64,000 nucleotides of DNA, from positions 18,516,708 through 18,580,707 of the forward strand of contig OX336395.1 of NCBI GenBank assembly GCA_946902985.2, read 5' to 3'. This stretch comes from Meconema thalassinum. Its lineage: Eukaryota; Arthropoda; Insecta; Orthoptera; Tettigoniidae. Positions 38,253 through 47,576 of the stretch are shown one piece after another (position 1 is the first letter of the stretch; each line of letters begins with the position of its first letter). The notes beneath the pieces were generated by a model. The model was not told the DNA's origin, ran no database searches, and worked only from the letters and a program-made list of their open reading frames with translations. Made by a program: the position numbers and the translations under genes.

Positions 38253-38350
38253 TCATGACGTCACTAAGAATCTCAGCTCAAGCAGCCTACTTGCATAAAG
38301 TCTGCGTCATCCGTGCCTACGTCATGAATATCCACGTCACAACTATGACA
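38253..38350 (-). promoter_or_regulatory. Cluster of CRE-type sites in LTR U3
   Basis: About 100 bp upstream of the LTR edge contain ATGACGTCAC, then GCGTCAT, ACGTCAT, ACGTCAC and TATGACAG, all variants of the CRE/ATF half-site TGACG/CGTCA. Copies in the other LTRs lie at about 23843-23940 and 31048-31145. The position in U3, upstream of the candidate start site, fits an enhancer; factor binding is inferred only. Confidence 0.4.
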
Positions 38351-38418
38351 GCCATAACTTTCTTCATATTTGCCAATACAGCCACCGTGGTCTCACTATA
38401 ATTCAATTTACGGGGGCA

Positions 38419-38464
38419 GTACATGTTTCGGAAACTTGATAGGTTTCCTTCTTCAGCCCATATA
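38419..38464 (-). ncRNA. Hammerhead ribozyme-like motif of Penelope element 1 (split)
   Basis: Minus strand: CTGAAGA (38450-38456; fits CUGANGA), one unpaired A, a perfect 6-bp stem II (GGAAAC / GTTTCC with 7-nt loop), GAAA, then a minimal stem III (AC-AT-GT) and cleavage position GTA. The stem I 5' strand TATGGG would pair with CCTATA, now 18 kb away at 20048-20053 because the LTR array inserted at GTAC. Thus the ribozyme was plausibly whole before the insertion and is broken now. Confidence 0.6.
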
Positions 38465-38715
38465 TTGGTGTGAAACATCATATGACATCGAAATCCTAAC
38501 CAAAAATAAAAATACAGTGCGTACTTTTTCTCTTGTACTTCATTTGTTGAGCCTGTGTCATTAGACATATTAATGTCAACCTTGGAATAAGCACTTATTA
38601 TTTGAAGTGATGAATGAGTTACGTAGAAACGTTAAATATTTATTCCTTGTAAGGATGATTGGGTGTGGTGTCAATAAATTTTGATCAAGTCAGGATATAT
38701 GTAGGAATTAATCTA

Positions 38716-39043
38716 TTACGGCGGGGGTTGAGGAAGCAGTTTTCTTTTTTTGTTATTTAAATGATCTGCTAATGTAGCAAATAATACGTTAGTCTCAAAG
38801 TTAATCTCGTTCAGATTATTGCATTCATTAGATCTCTGATAAGTGTTGATATGAATATTTTCCAAAACATTCATATAGCTGCCTTTCGATGCGTAATGCA
38901 AAATTTTAACACCATTATTTATGTCCGTGATCTTCCATATGTACCGCCATGGCTGAGAATTTCCTGTGCTTTATGGCCGAAACATGCTCAGTATAACGAG
39001 TGCGTATGCTCCTACCTGTTTGTCCCGCGTAGTTGGATTTGCA
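38716..39043 (-). pseudogene. GIY-YIG endonuclease end of Penelope-like element 1
   Basis: The minus strand from 39043 encodes CKSNYAGQTGRSIRTRYTEH, the YIG half (here YAG) and R...EH region of the GIY-YIG nuclease that ends Penelope proteins. That frame stops at about 38915. A second frame (38716-38901) carries the usual continuation, HYASKGSYMNVLENIHIN, with the conserved Glu, so a frameshift separates them. The reverse transcriptase part is absent. Non-functional remnant. Confidence 0.75.
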
Positions 39044-39154
39044 AAAATACCTATAGCATTTTTAGTAAAGTAAAGTATTGATTTGGCGAGTGTAAATTGT
39101 GTTATACATCTTGTAAACATGGTCAATACGGAACCTGGAACGAGTGAGGTTTAT

Positions 39155-39953
39155 ACATACTATATTAGGTGAAACACCATAGTATTCCACAAGAAAGATT
39201 CACACACATGCACACGGTGGACATACTATATTAGGTGAAACACCATAGTATTCCACAAGGAAGATTCACACACATGCACACGTTGGACATACTATATTAG
39301 GTGAAACAGCATAGTATTCCACAAGAAAGATTCACACACCCATGCACACGGTGGACATACTATATTAGGTGAAACACAATAGTATTCCACAAGAAAGATT
39401 CACACACACATGCACACGGTGGACATACTATATTAGGTGAAACAGCATAGTATTCCACAAGAAAGATTCACACACATGCACACGGTGGACATACTATATT
39501 AGGTGAAACACCATAGTATTCCACAAGGAAGATTCACACACATGCACACGGTGGACATACTATATTAGGTGAAACACCATAGTATTCCACAAGAAAGATT
39601 CACACACACATGCACACGGTGGACATACTATATTAGGTGAAACACAATAGTATTCCACAAGAAAGATTCACACACCCATGCACACGGTGGACATACTATA
39701 TTAGGTGAAACACCATAGTATTCCACAAGGAAGATTCACACACATGCACACGGTGGACATACTATATTAGGTGAAACAGTATAGTATTCCACAAGAAAGA
39801 TTCACACATACATGCACACGATGGACATACTATATTAGGTGAAACACAATAGTATTCCACAAGAAAGATTCACACACCCATGCACACGGTGGACATACTA
39901 TATTAGGTGAAACACCATAGTATTCCACAAGAAAGATTCACACACACATGCAA
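39155..39953. repeat. 68-bp hairpin satellite, right part (about 12 units)
   Basis: Continuation of the array at 19617. Period varies between 66 and 68 bp through gain or loss of CA dinucleotides. About twelve ACTATATTAGG phrases are present. Ends at CACATGCAAAACAAAG. Confidence 0.95.
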
Positions 39954-41434
39954 AACAAAGAGACCTTACCTTGATAGCATCGGAGTGAAGTAAAAATCAC
40001 AGAATTAAGATAAAAGAAACGAAGATTTAGTTAAGTGACGTCAGTACGCGCACTTCTCAAAGATAAACAATACAAATATATAAAGAGAGCAAGGCATCCC
40101 GAAAATGGGAGCGGGAGCTCAAGAAAAACACGTAAACCCTACATTGGAAAATACAGAAGGAGTTGTCCCTGGTAACAGAGAAGCTGATCTGCTCAGTTAT
40201 TCTGGCCAGTAATAACCGAGAAGAAGAGAGAACAATTGGCACAAGAGAAGGAAATGTAAAGGGCGTAAATTAAAATGGGTGAAATTGGTTCTTATTTGAA
40301 CATTAAAGTAATGCGAGATAGACATTGTATAACAGGACAATATTACAATTGTCAATTTTTAAACGAAAATAATGGAGATTTCTTGAGTATCCGATGATAA
40401 TAGCTGATCACTTAATTTTACGCAGAAGTCAATTTGAAATGTGACAGAAACTCAATAAAGGTTTTGTTAAATACTGAAACGAATTGTAAGGACTATACTT
40501 GTTCAAATGGAAATTTAAAGCATTTTGAGAGGAAATGCAGATTGCATTGGAATGTGGAGAGAGAATTTAAGCATTGTTGATTGCAGCAATTATGAACGAC
40601 AAGCAGGGAGGTATTATTATTAACTTGTAATGATGAATGTTGTAGATTTTTAATTCGTTGAAGTACTGCAAGTATGTGAATTATGTCTTGCGTTAGAGAT
40701 AGTCTGCAGATTTTTAATTGTTGGAAGAACGCATTGTTGTAATAATGGAGCATGAAAGAAGGTATTTTATATTGGAAATTGGATTCCAATCGATCATGTT
40801 GACGATGGGAATATTTTTAACAGAGTTAAAAAGTGATTTTTTTTTTGAATTATCGAGGCAGCTTAAATGTGAAGCTATATTTTGGGAACTGAATCTTGTG
40901 GAGATGTTGAAGGCCTATGTGAAGGTTTATTCCACATGTGTCTGTATTATACTATATGATAAAGCAGTATAAGATAAAGATGCGTTAATTTGATGTTTAT
41001 AGGCGACTATAGAAGGTCATGTATCGGCGGAAAACGCACGAATTAGGAAATTGCAATGAAGCAATATTTCATTGTTATTATTAATTGATTTAACCAGAGC
41101 TGGATTATTAAAGCATGAGCTAGGCTTTGTTGAACGGCCATGACACACTATTACGACGAACACAAGCAAGGTATTTTGAGTAGGTGGTTCTCGATTTTCA
41201 TAAATTCCTGTTTTTTCAAAAAGTTCAAAGACGAGTTATGGCAGTGAAACTCGCAGACAGAGAGACAATGCTACGAGTTAGGTATTATAAAAAATTTGTA
41301 GATAAATTGTAAATAGTTAAAAGGGATTGGAAACGATAACAACTGATCGTGTAAATACTGAACCCTTTTATCTCTTGAGCAGGCGTCGGGAAAGGCACCC
41401 GTTCTCCGAACCTATAGAAATGTGAATGTGTGTT
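39954..41434. other. No recognisable gene
   Basis: AT-rich unassigned sequence. Short open frames at 40493 (minus) and 40718 (plus) overlap each other and show no known motif. A TGACGTCA site lies near 40036. Confidence 0.4.
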
Positions 41435-41451
41435 AAATACACCAGGACCCT

Positions 41452-41522
41452 CACATTATTCCCTGGGCCCCGTTGCTAAAAGTACCCCACATTATTCCCT
41501 GGACCCCGTTGCTAACAGTAAA
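41452..41522. repeat. 36-bp direct duplication at hAT left end
   Basis: CACATTATTCCCTGG followed by CCCCGTTGCTAA occurs at 41452 and again at 41488. This duplicates the subterminal part of the left inverted repeat, a place where hAT transposases usually bind. Confidence 0.85.
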
Positions 41523-41735
41523 ATCTAATAAGTATTTCACAAAAATTGGTCTTACTAATAGCCTACTAAAATCAACTTTTATTGAAAAAATGAAAGCTAC
41601 ATTTATCATTGAGAATTTTACAATAACATCACTGAAGTCAAGGCTTAATGCAAGACGGTGTTCGATTGCTAACACTCCAAGTGAATTAAGACGTTCTTGA
41701 GTCATTGATGAACGTTGCCATGCTTTCAATACGAT

Positions 41736-44700
41736 TTTATTTATTTATCGTATGATGATACAGAGTTAAAATAAAAGTTCATACACTACATATCAAGTTA
41801 TATATACAGTTATATACAAAGTCATAAACACAAGTTCTTGGTTTAAACTTCTATGTCCAGGCCATCAATCCACTGAAGTGCCTCAGAAGATGCATGATGA
41901 ATGTCACCTACTGATCCTTGGAACGCTCGTTGCGGACATTCACCAACAATATGTCCGATGGTTTGCAAGGTAGCTCCACAATCGCAGTTAGCAGAAGTAA
42001 CCCAACCCCATTTGTGAAGCAGGAATCCACATTTGCCTTGTCCTGTACGGATCCGGTTAATAATTCTCCATTGGCGTCTGGGGAGTTTGAAACCTTCTAC
42101 CCGGTTGGAAGGGCTTTCAATCAGATGTGCATTGAATACTGATGATTCTTCCCACATAGTTTTCCATGCTTCTGAGATGTTAAATGAAGAGTCTTCAAGG
42201 AGTACTGCAGAGCGCCAAGGTGGTTTTCTTGACTTCAACCGTTGATTGCCTGCTTTTGCTACATCAGTATGTATGGGTAGCTGGGGGTTCTTCTGAATGG
42301 TTTTCCAGATCTTCAGGAGAGCCTCTGATCTTCGAAGAGCTGGAGGTTGGATGTTACTTAGAACAGGTAACCATATAGTGGGTGTGCTACGTATACAGCC
42401 CGTAATCAGTCGCATTGTCTGGTTAAGTTGCACATCTATCTTCTTGGAGTGGACACTGTTTAGCCAAGATGGGCAGCAGTATTCAGCAACGGAGTATGAC
42501 AGTGCCAGAGCAGTTGATCGTAAAGTTTGAGCGCTGGAACCCCAGGAGGTACCAACAAGCTTTTGAATGATGCTATTACGGGTCTTCACCTTTGTGGCCA
42601 CGTTCGTGAGATGTTGTTTGAAGGTCAAGGACCTATCAAGTGTTATCCCAAGGTACTTAGGCATGCTGCAGAACTGCAAAGTTTGTCCTCTGAATTTGAC
42701 TTCTGGTTTGTAATTAGAGAACCTATTTCGTAAGTGAAATGCGGATACAACAGTTTTCTGATAATTTAGGCGTAGGCACCATTTCTTGAAATATGTGTCC
42801 AAGACTTCCAAGTCGGCAGTTAGTGTATTTTCAGCATCGGTGAAATTGGAGTTCTGGGTTACCAAACAGATGTCATCAGCATATATGAATTTCCTTGAAG
42901 AAGTTTCTTGCAGGTCGTATATGTACAAGCTGAAAAGGAGAGGAGCTAGGACAGATCCTTGGGGGTAATCCGTCATTTAATTTGAAGAACTTGCTTCTAT
43001 CATTGCCAGAGTAAACCTGGAAAAGTCTATTGCACAGCATGTTGTTAATTAGGTTTGTGAGTTTGAGACACGGAATGATGCTCACAAATTTCAGAAGGAG
43101 GCCTTCTCGCCATACTGTATCATAAGCGGCAGATAGATACAAGAAAGCAGCTAGGCTTACAGATTTCTCCTCGTACCCATTTTCAATATGAGTTGTTAAT
43201 GCAAACACTTGATCATTACAGCTTCTGCCAGGTCTGAATCCAGCTTGTTCTATGGGGATATGGTTGTTAATAGTATCAAAAATTCTGTTGTAGATGAGTC
43301 GCTCAAGTAGTTTGTAAGTGACACTTAGTAGAGCTATGGGGCGATAACTTTCGACTTTTGTCGGATCTTTGTTCGGTTTGAGGATCGCTAATATTTTGTT
43401 TTCTTGAATAATACAGGGAGATTTCCAGTATTAAGGATATCTGAAAAGAAGTTAGTAAGCCATTTAATTGTAGCTGGTCCACAGTGAGCGATGAATTCAG
43501 GATAGATTCCGTCGAATCCAGCTGCTTTCCCAAGTTTCATGTTTGTGATGGCGACTCTGACTTCCTCTACAGTGAATAGAGTTGAAAGTTTTGAAGAATT
43601 CTGGGCTGCTCTTTTCTTGATTTTCAGCTGAGATTTGATTTCCCTTCTTGTCTGCTTATCTTTTGGGCTCATGGAATTTGAGATTAGATGATTGGCAAAG
43701 TCATTTAGCTTAATGGCAGTTTTCGATCTGATTGGTGTTGAATTTGTTGGGTCTAGTTTTCTGATAACAGACCAAGCTTTCAGACTCGAGTGTGTGTGGT
43801 CGAATGATTCCACAGTTTCATGCCAGATCTTTTTTCTATTCTCATCTAGTGAATGTAGGAGGCCAGTAGCATTATCAGCAGATGGATTTGCTTCATATTT
43901 TTTCAGCAAGCTTTCACTATCCTCACTCCAACCGGGTGTGTATTCTTTACGATAACCTCTAGGAATACATCGTCTAGCTGCTCCTTTAATTATGCCGATA
44001 AATCGTGTGTAATTACTACATGTTGGCTTGATCCATCTGATGTTGGAGTCTGTTTGCTTTGCAAATTCTGACCAGTTTGCCTTCTTAAAGTTCCACCTTG
44101 GTTTTGGATGGGACTGTACAATTGGTACACATATCCCAGTCTCTACAATAATAGGTCTGTGCTGACTGTGGGGGAAATCATTAAGTACCGAACGGCGTAT
44201 CTGGCTATAGGAGTTTTGAAGCTGAGTTGTGAAACACAGATCAGGAGTATATCCTCTGTTCCAGCGACCTGAATGAAAAGTGGGTAAACTTTTACCATCA
44301 AAAATTAATTTTAGGTTTTCAGTTTCCATCCAATCACAGAGAGCTTCGCCATTACTGTCACTCTCGCAGTATCCCCAGAGACTATGATGGCTATTGAAAT
44401 CACCCAGGAATAGAGTTGGGTGTTGCTGAGATGGAAAAGGAGGGGTTGGCCAGTTTACTTCAGGAGGCTTGTATACATTTACTATTGTTACACTATCAAT
44501 TTTTGTTATAATTGTAAATATATTATTTTCACTGCTCACTGAAAGTACTTGATGATTTTTTATGTTATGCTTGACGTAAGTCGCTAGGCCGTACTTTTCA
44601 TGGTTGTTCGAGGCTATTAATGTATATCCTGGTATTTTCCCTCTACTTCGTAACTGTTGATCATCTGCTGTATGCGTTTCTTGGAGTGCAATGACATCGA

Positions 44701-44975
44701 TAGCATGTTTCTTTGATAGTCTAGATAGATAGTCACATTTAGCTCTACTTATTCCTTCAATGTTCAGTTGACATATGCGGAGAGATGGTCCAACGCTACG
44801 AACTTGTGCGTCCTGAGAAGGACTTATTGACTGTTTACTCTGTATTTGTTGACCGGGAGGCCTTTTCAGGCAGTTCTGTCTCATCTCTATTTTGTTGCTT
44901 ATTTAGCACCACCCGGGGGACACGTGTAGGGTAGCAATGGGTAAAACCTACGGACGTGAGCAACGTTTGACCCCC
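41736..44975 (-). mobile_element. APE-type LINE inserted in the hAT
   Basis: Bounded by the 11-bp duplication TTCAATACGAT (41725-41735 and 44976-44986). The 3' end, on the minus strand, finishes in (TAAA)-type repeats at 41736-41749. It carries endonuclease and reverse transcriptase but no recognisable ORF1, with only 91 bp before the ORF, so it is probably 5'-truncated. Confidence 0.9.
41843..44884 (-). pseudogene. LINE ORF2: APE endonuclease plus reverse transcriptase, frameshifted
   Basis: First piece 43388-44884 (498 codons): apurinic-type endonuclease with RICQLNIEG, ALQETH, FLGDFNSHHSLWG and HRPI motifs in order at about residues 36-250, a linker, then the start of the RT (KLGKAAGFDGIYPEF). 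Middle piece near 42876-43300: RT motif A, reading FLYLSAAYDTVW, where the usual catalytic Asp (FLDLS) is Tyr (codon TAT). Last piece 41843-42976 (377 codons): PQGSVLAPLLFS, then YADD, and a C-terminal RQWRIINRIRTGQGKCGFLL with a CDCG...H...C zinc-knuckle-like end. Two frameshifts and the Asp loss make it inactive. Belongs to the jockey/CR1-like assemblage; the exact clade is not assigned. Confidence 0.9.
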
Positions 44976-46827
44976 TTCAATACGATGCCCAGCTGACTAA
45001 ATGCTCTTTCTGCAGATGCAACAGAAACTGGAATAATACAAAATATTATTAATGCAATACATACATTCATGAATATTGGTTCTAACTGTTTAGCAAGGAT
45101 TGCATTCAACAACTCGAACGGGTTACTTGAAATGTTTTTTGGTCAACTTGAAACACAGAGCTGAATATATGTTTCAGGTGTATAATTTCATCTCAAAGGT
45201 TTACTGATTGGTCATTCTTATAAGTATTAACTAAGTTTTCAGCCTTATCCCTTAAATCACTGTCTTCCATTGAGCTGAATTGAAGAACTGGGCTGAAGAT
45301 TTCAGTCAGTGCATTCGTTGCTTCAAATCTTTTCTTGAGATCAGACAAAATAAGATCCAATGCTCTATACACAATATTAGTTTTAAAATGGTTCTTCATC
45401 TTCCTCTATAGTTGTTTCCAATTGAGGGCGACCTCTTGATTCTGGAAACGTAGCTGGTACGTTGATGGATTCTGCCACTAAACGTGACTCACTGATGATG
45501 TCTTCCTTCTGATCATTCATCAGTTTCACTGCAATGTCCAGAGAAACACTCCGCGACTGAATTATTACACTCTTTTCATTGATGCAGCCCAACACTTTGT
45601 ACCAAAATACAAAGGCCTTGGAAAGAAGAAGAGTATTTTTTGTATGCTTTTGGTTCTAAGCTTGACTTCAACTCAGTTAATGCTCGTTCTAAGGCCGTTA
45701 ATAGTCCTAAGTAGTGCATTGCAACGGGAACAACGGCTTCGAATCTTTCGTACCACCTTATTGGTGATTGTTTTTTTTAGCGAGAGCGGCACTTCAAAAG
45801 TCAAAATATCCCATCTTGTAGGACTATGGGCGAAAAAAGAATACATTGTTTCCAAGTTTCCAAAGAAGGTCATAGTTTCGGGGCATATTTTTACTGTATT
45901 AACTCCTAAGGAGTGAGCTCCATATGGTGAATAAAATGCCACATCATTTTTCTCTAACAGTCTTGCTTTTACTCCTGCGCCCTGTCAAATATCTTTAATT
46001 ATTACCGACCATGTGCCTGGGTCGGTAAAATCTAAAATTGGCTTATCATTGTTAGAACTCTCGTCATTTGAAATATCGTTTTCGTTATTACTACCCGTAT
46101 TGATTGAACCTACAACTTGTCCTACCTGCTGCACCTCAGAGGAAATCTTGCCTGTATTGTCATCAGTTTCAAACATTAATTCACTGGACACAGACACACT
46201 ATCATGAGTAGTTTTACAAGTAGATAAACTGTCACACCTAACACTTGCATCACCATCACAATGAGAACGGCTATCACTATCATCATTCTTTTTTAAAAAC
46301 TTTGTAATATTCGGCCGGCCCAAGGCCCCTTTTGTATCTTTAATGGCTTTTAAATTCCGTTTTTGCGCCCCGGATTTGTGCTTGAAATTACTTGCAGACA
46401 TAATGATTAATGATATAATAAAGCAACAATTGCAAACGCAAACTGTCTTGCGGCGGAAACACACTGCAAGCACCTGTTAGGGTGACGTCAGCGGGCCGTG
46501 GTGTGAGGGAGAGGGGTAGCAACGTCATTGACCTTGAGCCGAGTCGCAGAGGGCGGGCCCGGCGAGCAGTGTTCTGCTTCTGCACACGCACTGTGTCACG
46601 TGTTACTCACAGCTGTTGTACGCAACGCACTGCATATCCAATGAACCAATTTATTTTACTCTGATGTAATATTTCATTGATACACATAAATCTAGTCCTA
46701 GTGATTTAATTATTGTTTTCTTTCTATAATTCATTAAAAATATTCTACTTTTTATTTTTTCCCGTCCTTGCGGGCCCCGTTGCCGTAGCAACGGTAGCAC
46801 CGGGCATGTGGGGGCCCTGAAATACAC

Positions 46828-47236
46828 TCTACCCATCAGTTGGTGGATATCGGTCGAAATATCCAGTCTAGCTCACCTTCCTTTCCGACATGACTAACAC
46901 ATCTTAATATAAATGCACTCTGTGAGCGGTCCCTAGGGCATTAAAGTCGTGCCCTGTGTCAAGGCGATGATAACTTATAGTATACATAAAAGCACGTACT
47001 ACCGTATCCCTCGGGAGCTCGCCTATGCGATGTTAACACCGCACTTTCAACTACTTATGTTGCAACACTGTACTAAGATTGCTCAACCTTTCAGTTGTCT
47101 TTCGTATTCCTAGACAACTATCACCGCTACTAGAATGAGCTAGTATGGACACGCTACCAGTAGTATTTGATTTATGACGCAGTTGTCTGCACATTTCTAG
47201 TCAAAAACGTAATTGCTGACAATAATCAACCGGTAC
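46828..47236. other. No recognisable gene
   Basis: Nothing identifiable between the hAT target duplication and the Penelope fragment. Confidence 0.4.
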
Positions 47237-47407
47237 AGATCGCTTGACGATCGAAACTGGTCATCCTAGTGTTTTATTAATCTCATGTAATTTATTTCAG
47301 GATTAGGGCATAACCCATCTCTTTTGGGTACATTCGTGTTGACCGACTGAAAAGCACTAAACTCTTGTTTACTAAGGCAACACTGAAAATATGGCTTCAA
47401 ACACCAC
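47237..47407 (+). mobile_element. Solo 3'-end fragment of Penelope-like element
   Basis: About 170 bp nearly identical to both ends of the element at 59442-61662. It starts inside the hammerhead (stem II GATCGCTTGACGATC, GAAAC, TGGTC kept) but lacks CTGATGA, and runs through CCGACTGAAAAGCACTAAAC to CAAACACCACA. It is a separate copy of the family, cut at the ribozyme. Confidence 0.8.
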
Positions 47408-47576
47408 AAAGATTAATAATATTTAATGAAATTCAAAAAATGGCGAAACTTTCCGATAAAAGGCATGTTCGTGTTATGACATAATGATGTAATTACGAAA
47501 ATTCAATCTACATACTCTGATCACTGCTAAGAACATTTCAATTCAAATATCTAACATATACGCAAATCAGTAAACT

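Larger units (their letters stand above)
20056..38418 (-). mobile_element. Tandem gag-only LTR retrotransposon (LTR-int-LTR-int-LTR)
   Basis: Three long repeats of 3953 bp (20056-24008, 27261-31213, 34466-38418) alternate with two internal regions of 3252 bp, a perfect 7205-bp period. On the plus strand each LTR starts TGTCCCCG and ends CGGGGGCA, the inverted TG...CA termini of LTR elements. The whole block is flanked by GTAC (20052-20055 and 38419-38422), a 4-bp target duplication seen only at the outer edges. Genes, polypurine tract and primer-binding-like site all read on the minus strand. The internal regions hold two overlapping gag-type ORFs and no protease, reverse transcriptase, RNase H or integrase, so the element is non-autonomous, comparable in concept to plant LARD/TR-GAG elements. 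Near-identity between units indicates recent activity or recent recombination. Confidence 0.92.
34466..38418 (-). repeat. LTR 3 (5' LTR of unit 2), 3953 bp
   Basis: The most diverged of the three: at least eleven single-base differences from LTRs 1 and 2 by eye, for example near 34928, 35006, 35157, 35303, 35548, 35676, 35854, 36597, 37369, 37446 and 38385. It is the outermost 5' LTR, so its promoter would transcribe the array. Confidence 0.9.
19984..39154 (-). mobile_element. Penelope-like element 1, about 0.8 kb, split by LTR array
   Basis: Both ends abut the same 13 bp of the 68-bp satellite (ACATACTATATTA at 19971-19983 and 39155-39167), which fits a target duplication, although every satellite unit carries this phrase. 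The outer pieces are inverted copies of each other: 19984-20053 matches the reverse complement of 39049-39113, as is common for Penelope-type termini. Inside the right piece the minus strand encodes the end of a GIY-YIG endonuclease, followed by a hammerhead-like motif. The reverse transcriptase is missing, so this is a 5'-truncated copy. 18363 bp of LTR retrotransposon plus a 4-bp duplication interrupt it between 20055 and 38419. Confidence 0.75.
41451..46401 (-). pseudogene. hAT transposase, ZMYM1-like, broken
   Basis: N-terminal piece from Met at 46401 (about 45985-46401): basic start with KHKSGAQKRN, then an acidic Ser/Asp-rich stretch, ending DPGTWSVII, as in ZMYM1-like hAT proteins. Further pieces: 45673-45942 (FFGNLETMYSFFAHSPTRWD, typical of this family), 45383-45595 and 45193-45399 in different frames. 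The dimerisation end straddles the LINE: PVSVASAERAFSQLG at 45028-44984 on one side and SSMTQERLNSLGVLAIEHRL at 41645-41729 on the other. Several frameshifts and stops, plus the insertion, make it dead. The start at 46401 is preferred over 46473 because family members begin with the Lys-rich segment. Confidence 0.85.
41443..46819 (-). mobile_element. hAT transposon (ZMYM1-like type), interrupted by a LINE
   Basis: Flanked by 8-bp duplications AAATACAC (41435-41442 and 46820-46827), the hAT length. Termini are inverted: left CAGGACCCTCACAT, right (reverse complement) CAGGGCCCCCACAT, 12 of 14 identical, followed on both sides by CCGTTGCTA-type sequence. Without the LINE (3240 bp) and its 11-bp duplication the element would be about 2.1 kb. 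It carries a decayed transposase on the minus strand. Confidence 0.92.

Noticed and set aside
41843..42976. Plus-strand frames opposite the LINE (41918-42968)
   Set aside because: They mirror conserved minus-strand RT codons and have no motifs of their own.
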